Shown: in pieces, positions 62,924 to 64,000 of the stretch | Position numbering within the stretch: position 1 is the stretch's first letter | How the letters are laid out: every line of letters begins with the position of its first letter | From: Bacteroidota bacterium | Lineage (GTDB): Bacteria > Bacteroidota > Rhodothermia > JANXDC01 | Length of the DNA stretch: 64,000 nt | NCBI GenBank assembly: GCA_025059945.1 | Contig: JANXDC010000005.1 | Location: forward strand, 81,387 to 145,386 | Direction: 5' to 3' | Program-made: the position numbers and the translations under genes | Notes under the pieces: generated by a model | Database searches by the model: none | Told to the model about the DNA's origin: nothing | The model's input: only the letters and a program-made list of their open reading frames with translations

Positions 62924-63674
62924 TTAAGTGTGCCAGCTTGCTATAGGCAGGGCTTTAGCCTTGCCGCCCGCAAACAAAAGTACTTCAAGGCCCGTTTCTG
63001 TGCTGCGCAACCCCAAAATAGGGGTGCACCCGTTTTCTTTGCCACCTTCCCCGCCTAAAAGCGCCAGCACATAGCGCCTAGCGATAAGCGCAAGGCCCTG
63101 CTCTAGCGCTTCATGTTCAAGCGTAGCCCAGGTTTGCGCTTCTATGCCTGTTTTTTCCGGCGTTTCCGCTAGCGCAAACAGTTCCAGTACATAGCTATTT
63201 GTGCCCTGTTCTGGGCCCAGCCTATAGGGCCAGAACCCAAACGTGGCATTGCGGGCCCCCCATAATATGCCGGTACAGGGGCCATAGATTGGGCTCAAGT
63301 AACACATAGGCTTCCTGTAGTGTTGCTGGCGTAGTGGGTTTACTAGACTTCAGCCCATTAACCTATGTAGCCTGCGCACCCGTGCCTTTGCCAGCAATGT
63401 AGCTGGCCGCCTGCGTTAAAAAAGGCTTTTGGCATGGGCAACTTCCATGGTATGTACTGTCACAAAGCCGCTTGCAGTGTCCTTGCGGAGAAAGAAACCC
63501 TTTTGGGGGCTTAACGCGGCAAATAATCCGTCCCAAGCTTCGTCCTCCAAATCCATAAAGGCCCAAACGCGAAAATCTAGCCCTTCCAGCAGGGCCCGCG
63601 GTGAAAAAGCGGAATCCAACCGCACCTGCGGCGCTATGTTTTTGGAGAGGCAAAAGGTGCATGACGTAAGCCAT
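62924..63674 (-). pseudogene. Broken gene, three homopolymer frameshifts and one TAG
   Basis: ATG at 63672-63674 after AAGGGGAGGG. A 249-residue protein can be rebuilt only by assuming one base extra in the A5 run (63639-63643), one missing in the T6 run (63418-63423), one extra in the G6 run (63256-63261; bases given on the minus strand) and read-through of TAG at 63363-63365. Rebuilt segments such as WAFMDLEDEAWDGLFAALSP, TLQEAYVLLEPNLWPLYRHI and TWATLEHEALEQGLALIARR look like protein. No family recognised. Sequencing error, real decay or recoding are all possible. Confidence 0.5.
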
Positions 63675-63882
63675 AGTGCCCTCCCCTTGTTTATGGAATG
63701 GCAAAAAGGAAAAGCTTATCGGCCCGCCTCCCTTCGCTTGCAAATAGAGGCGGAACCCTTGCGGTTTGTCAGGGGGTGTGGGGCACAAAAATGAAAGTTT
63801 TTGCTGTGAGCCCCCCGATAGGGGAATTAAATTTCTTTTAATCTTCAAAGCCGTTTTGTGCCTCAACAACAGGCCCAATTGC

Positions 63883-63919
63883 ACAACAAAACAAAACCCC
63901 CGGCCTTGGGCCGGGGGTT
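63883..63919 (-). terminator. Rho-independent terminator
   Basis: On the minus strand AACCCCCGGCC/GGCCGGGGGTT (11 bp, 3-base loop) is followed by TTGTTTTGTTGTG. It lies after the stop codon of the partial gene at the right edge and before the broken genes. Confidence 0.75.
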
Positions 63920-63955
63920 GTGCTGGGCTACTGGCGCAGGCTACCGGTTCCGCCA

Positions 63956-64000
63956 TTAGTTCTTGCGTATCACTGCATGCGCATCGGGCATGGCCACGAT
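63956..64000 (-). CDS. 3' end of a gene entering from the right edge
   Basis: The last 14 codons of a minus-strand gene (ending AHAVIRKN) and its TAA stop at 63956-63958, followed by a terminator. Too short for any assignment; the only other support is the terminator behind it. Confidence 0.4.
   Translation of the reverse strand: MVAMPDAHAVIRKN

Noticed and set aside
63639..63643. Programmed ribosomal frameshift at the A5 run
   Set aside because: The required shift is +1, the heptamer is not a canonical slippery site, and two more shifts are needed downstream; decay or sequence error is more likely.

Overview
The window is a GC-rich, gene-dense bacterial chromosome segment. Several small families typical of the Bacteroidota/Rhodothermota branch occur together: DUF4292, DUF4783, DUF4837 and DUF5103 proteins, an Omp85/TamL-like protein, a BamD lipoprotein, an ileS-traR-lspA cluster, and a TonB receptor with a carboxypeptidase-like N-terminal domain. 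The dense Arg/Leu/Glu-rich proteins and the set of lipoproteins would fit a Rhodothermia-like organism. The lineage is inferred from gene content; no rRNA lies in the window and no CRISPR array was seen.

Layout. 1-7020 (minus): a partial membrane sensor, a DUF4783 protein, a D-2-hydroxyacid dehydrogenase, mutS2, a sugar nucleotidyltransferase and a DUF4198-like protein. 7143-9693 (plus): DUF4292 lipoprotein, EnvC-like factor, mobA. 9690-17344 (minus): nadD, bamD, an exported amidohydrolase, a DUF5103 lipoprotein, dapF, ricT, holB. 17412-19740 (plus): rsmI, lnt. 19654-23803 (minus): thiI, a quinone reductase, a BP74-like lipoprotein and a hypothetical protein. Two tRNA genes (Arg-CCG, Leu-CAA) follow, then a PHP phosphoesterase. 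25107-35629 (plus) is a tryptophan operon with a complete ribosome-stalling attenuator: trpL leader, trpE, trpS, trpG, trpD, trpC, trpF, trpB, trpA, DUF4837, hisG, followed by two small genes. A tRNA-Ser and an M23 peptidase come next on the minus strand. 37049-42174 (plus) has the Omp85-like protein, a cyclic-nucleotide-binding protein, rlmD and rsmA. 42171-46871 (minus) is a thiamine uptake operon under a TPP riboswitch: TonB receptor, thiamine pyrophosphokinase, SSF transporter. ndk, lspA, traR, ileS, a GDPD enzyme, a TPR protein and a B3/B4 protein follow. After about 2 kb without a convincing gene (53994-56081) come cvpA, a hybrid histidine kinase, a pilin-like protein, and a 1065-residue metalloprotease/propeller/barrel protein. 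From about 62.6 kb to the right edge composition changes, and minus-strand genes are interrupted by in-frame TAG codons and homopolymer frameshifts.

How it works together. Two operons have their cis-regulation written in the DNA. Tryptophan biosynthesis is controlled by attenuation through a leader peptide with four Trp codons, and the same transcript carries tryptophanyl-tRNA synthetase and hisG. Thiamine uptake and activation are controlled by a TPP riboswitch with a terminator. Much of the rest is envelope biogenesis (bamD, Omp85/TamL-like, lnt, lspA, two M23-type proteins) and RNA or translation maintenance (rsmA, rsmI, rlmD, thiI, ileS, trpS, traR). Tight overlaps of the ATGA/GTGA type are common, so translational coupling looks like a general habit of this genome.
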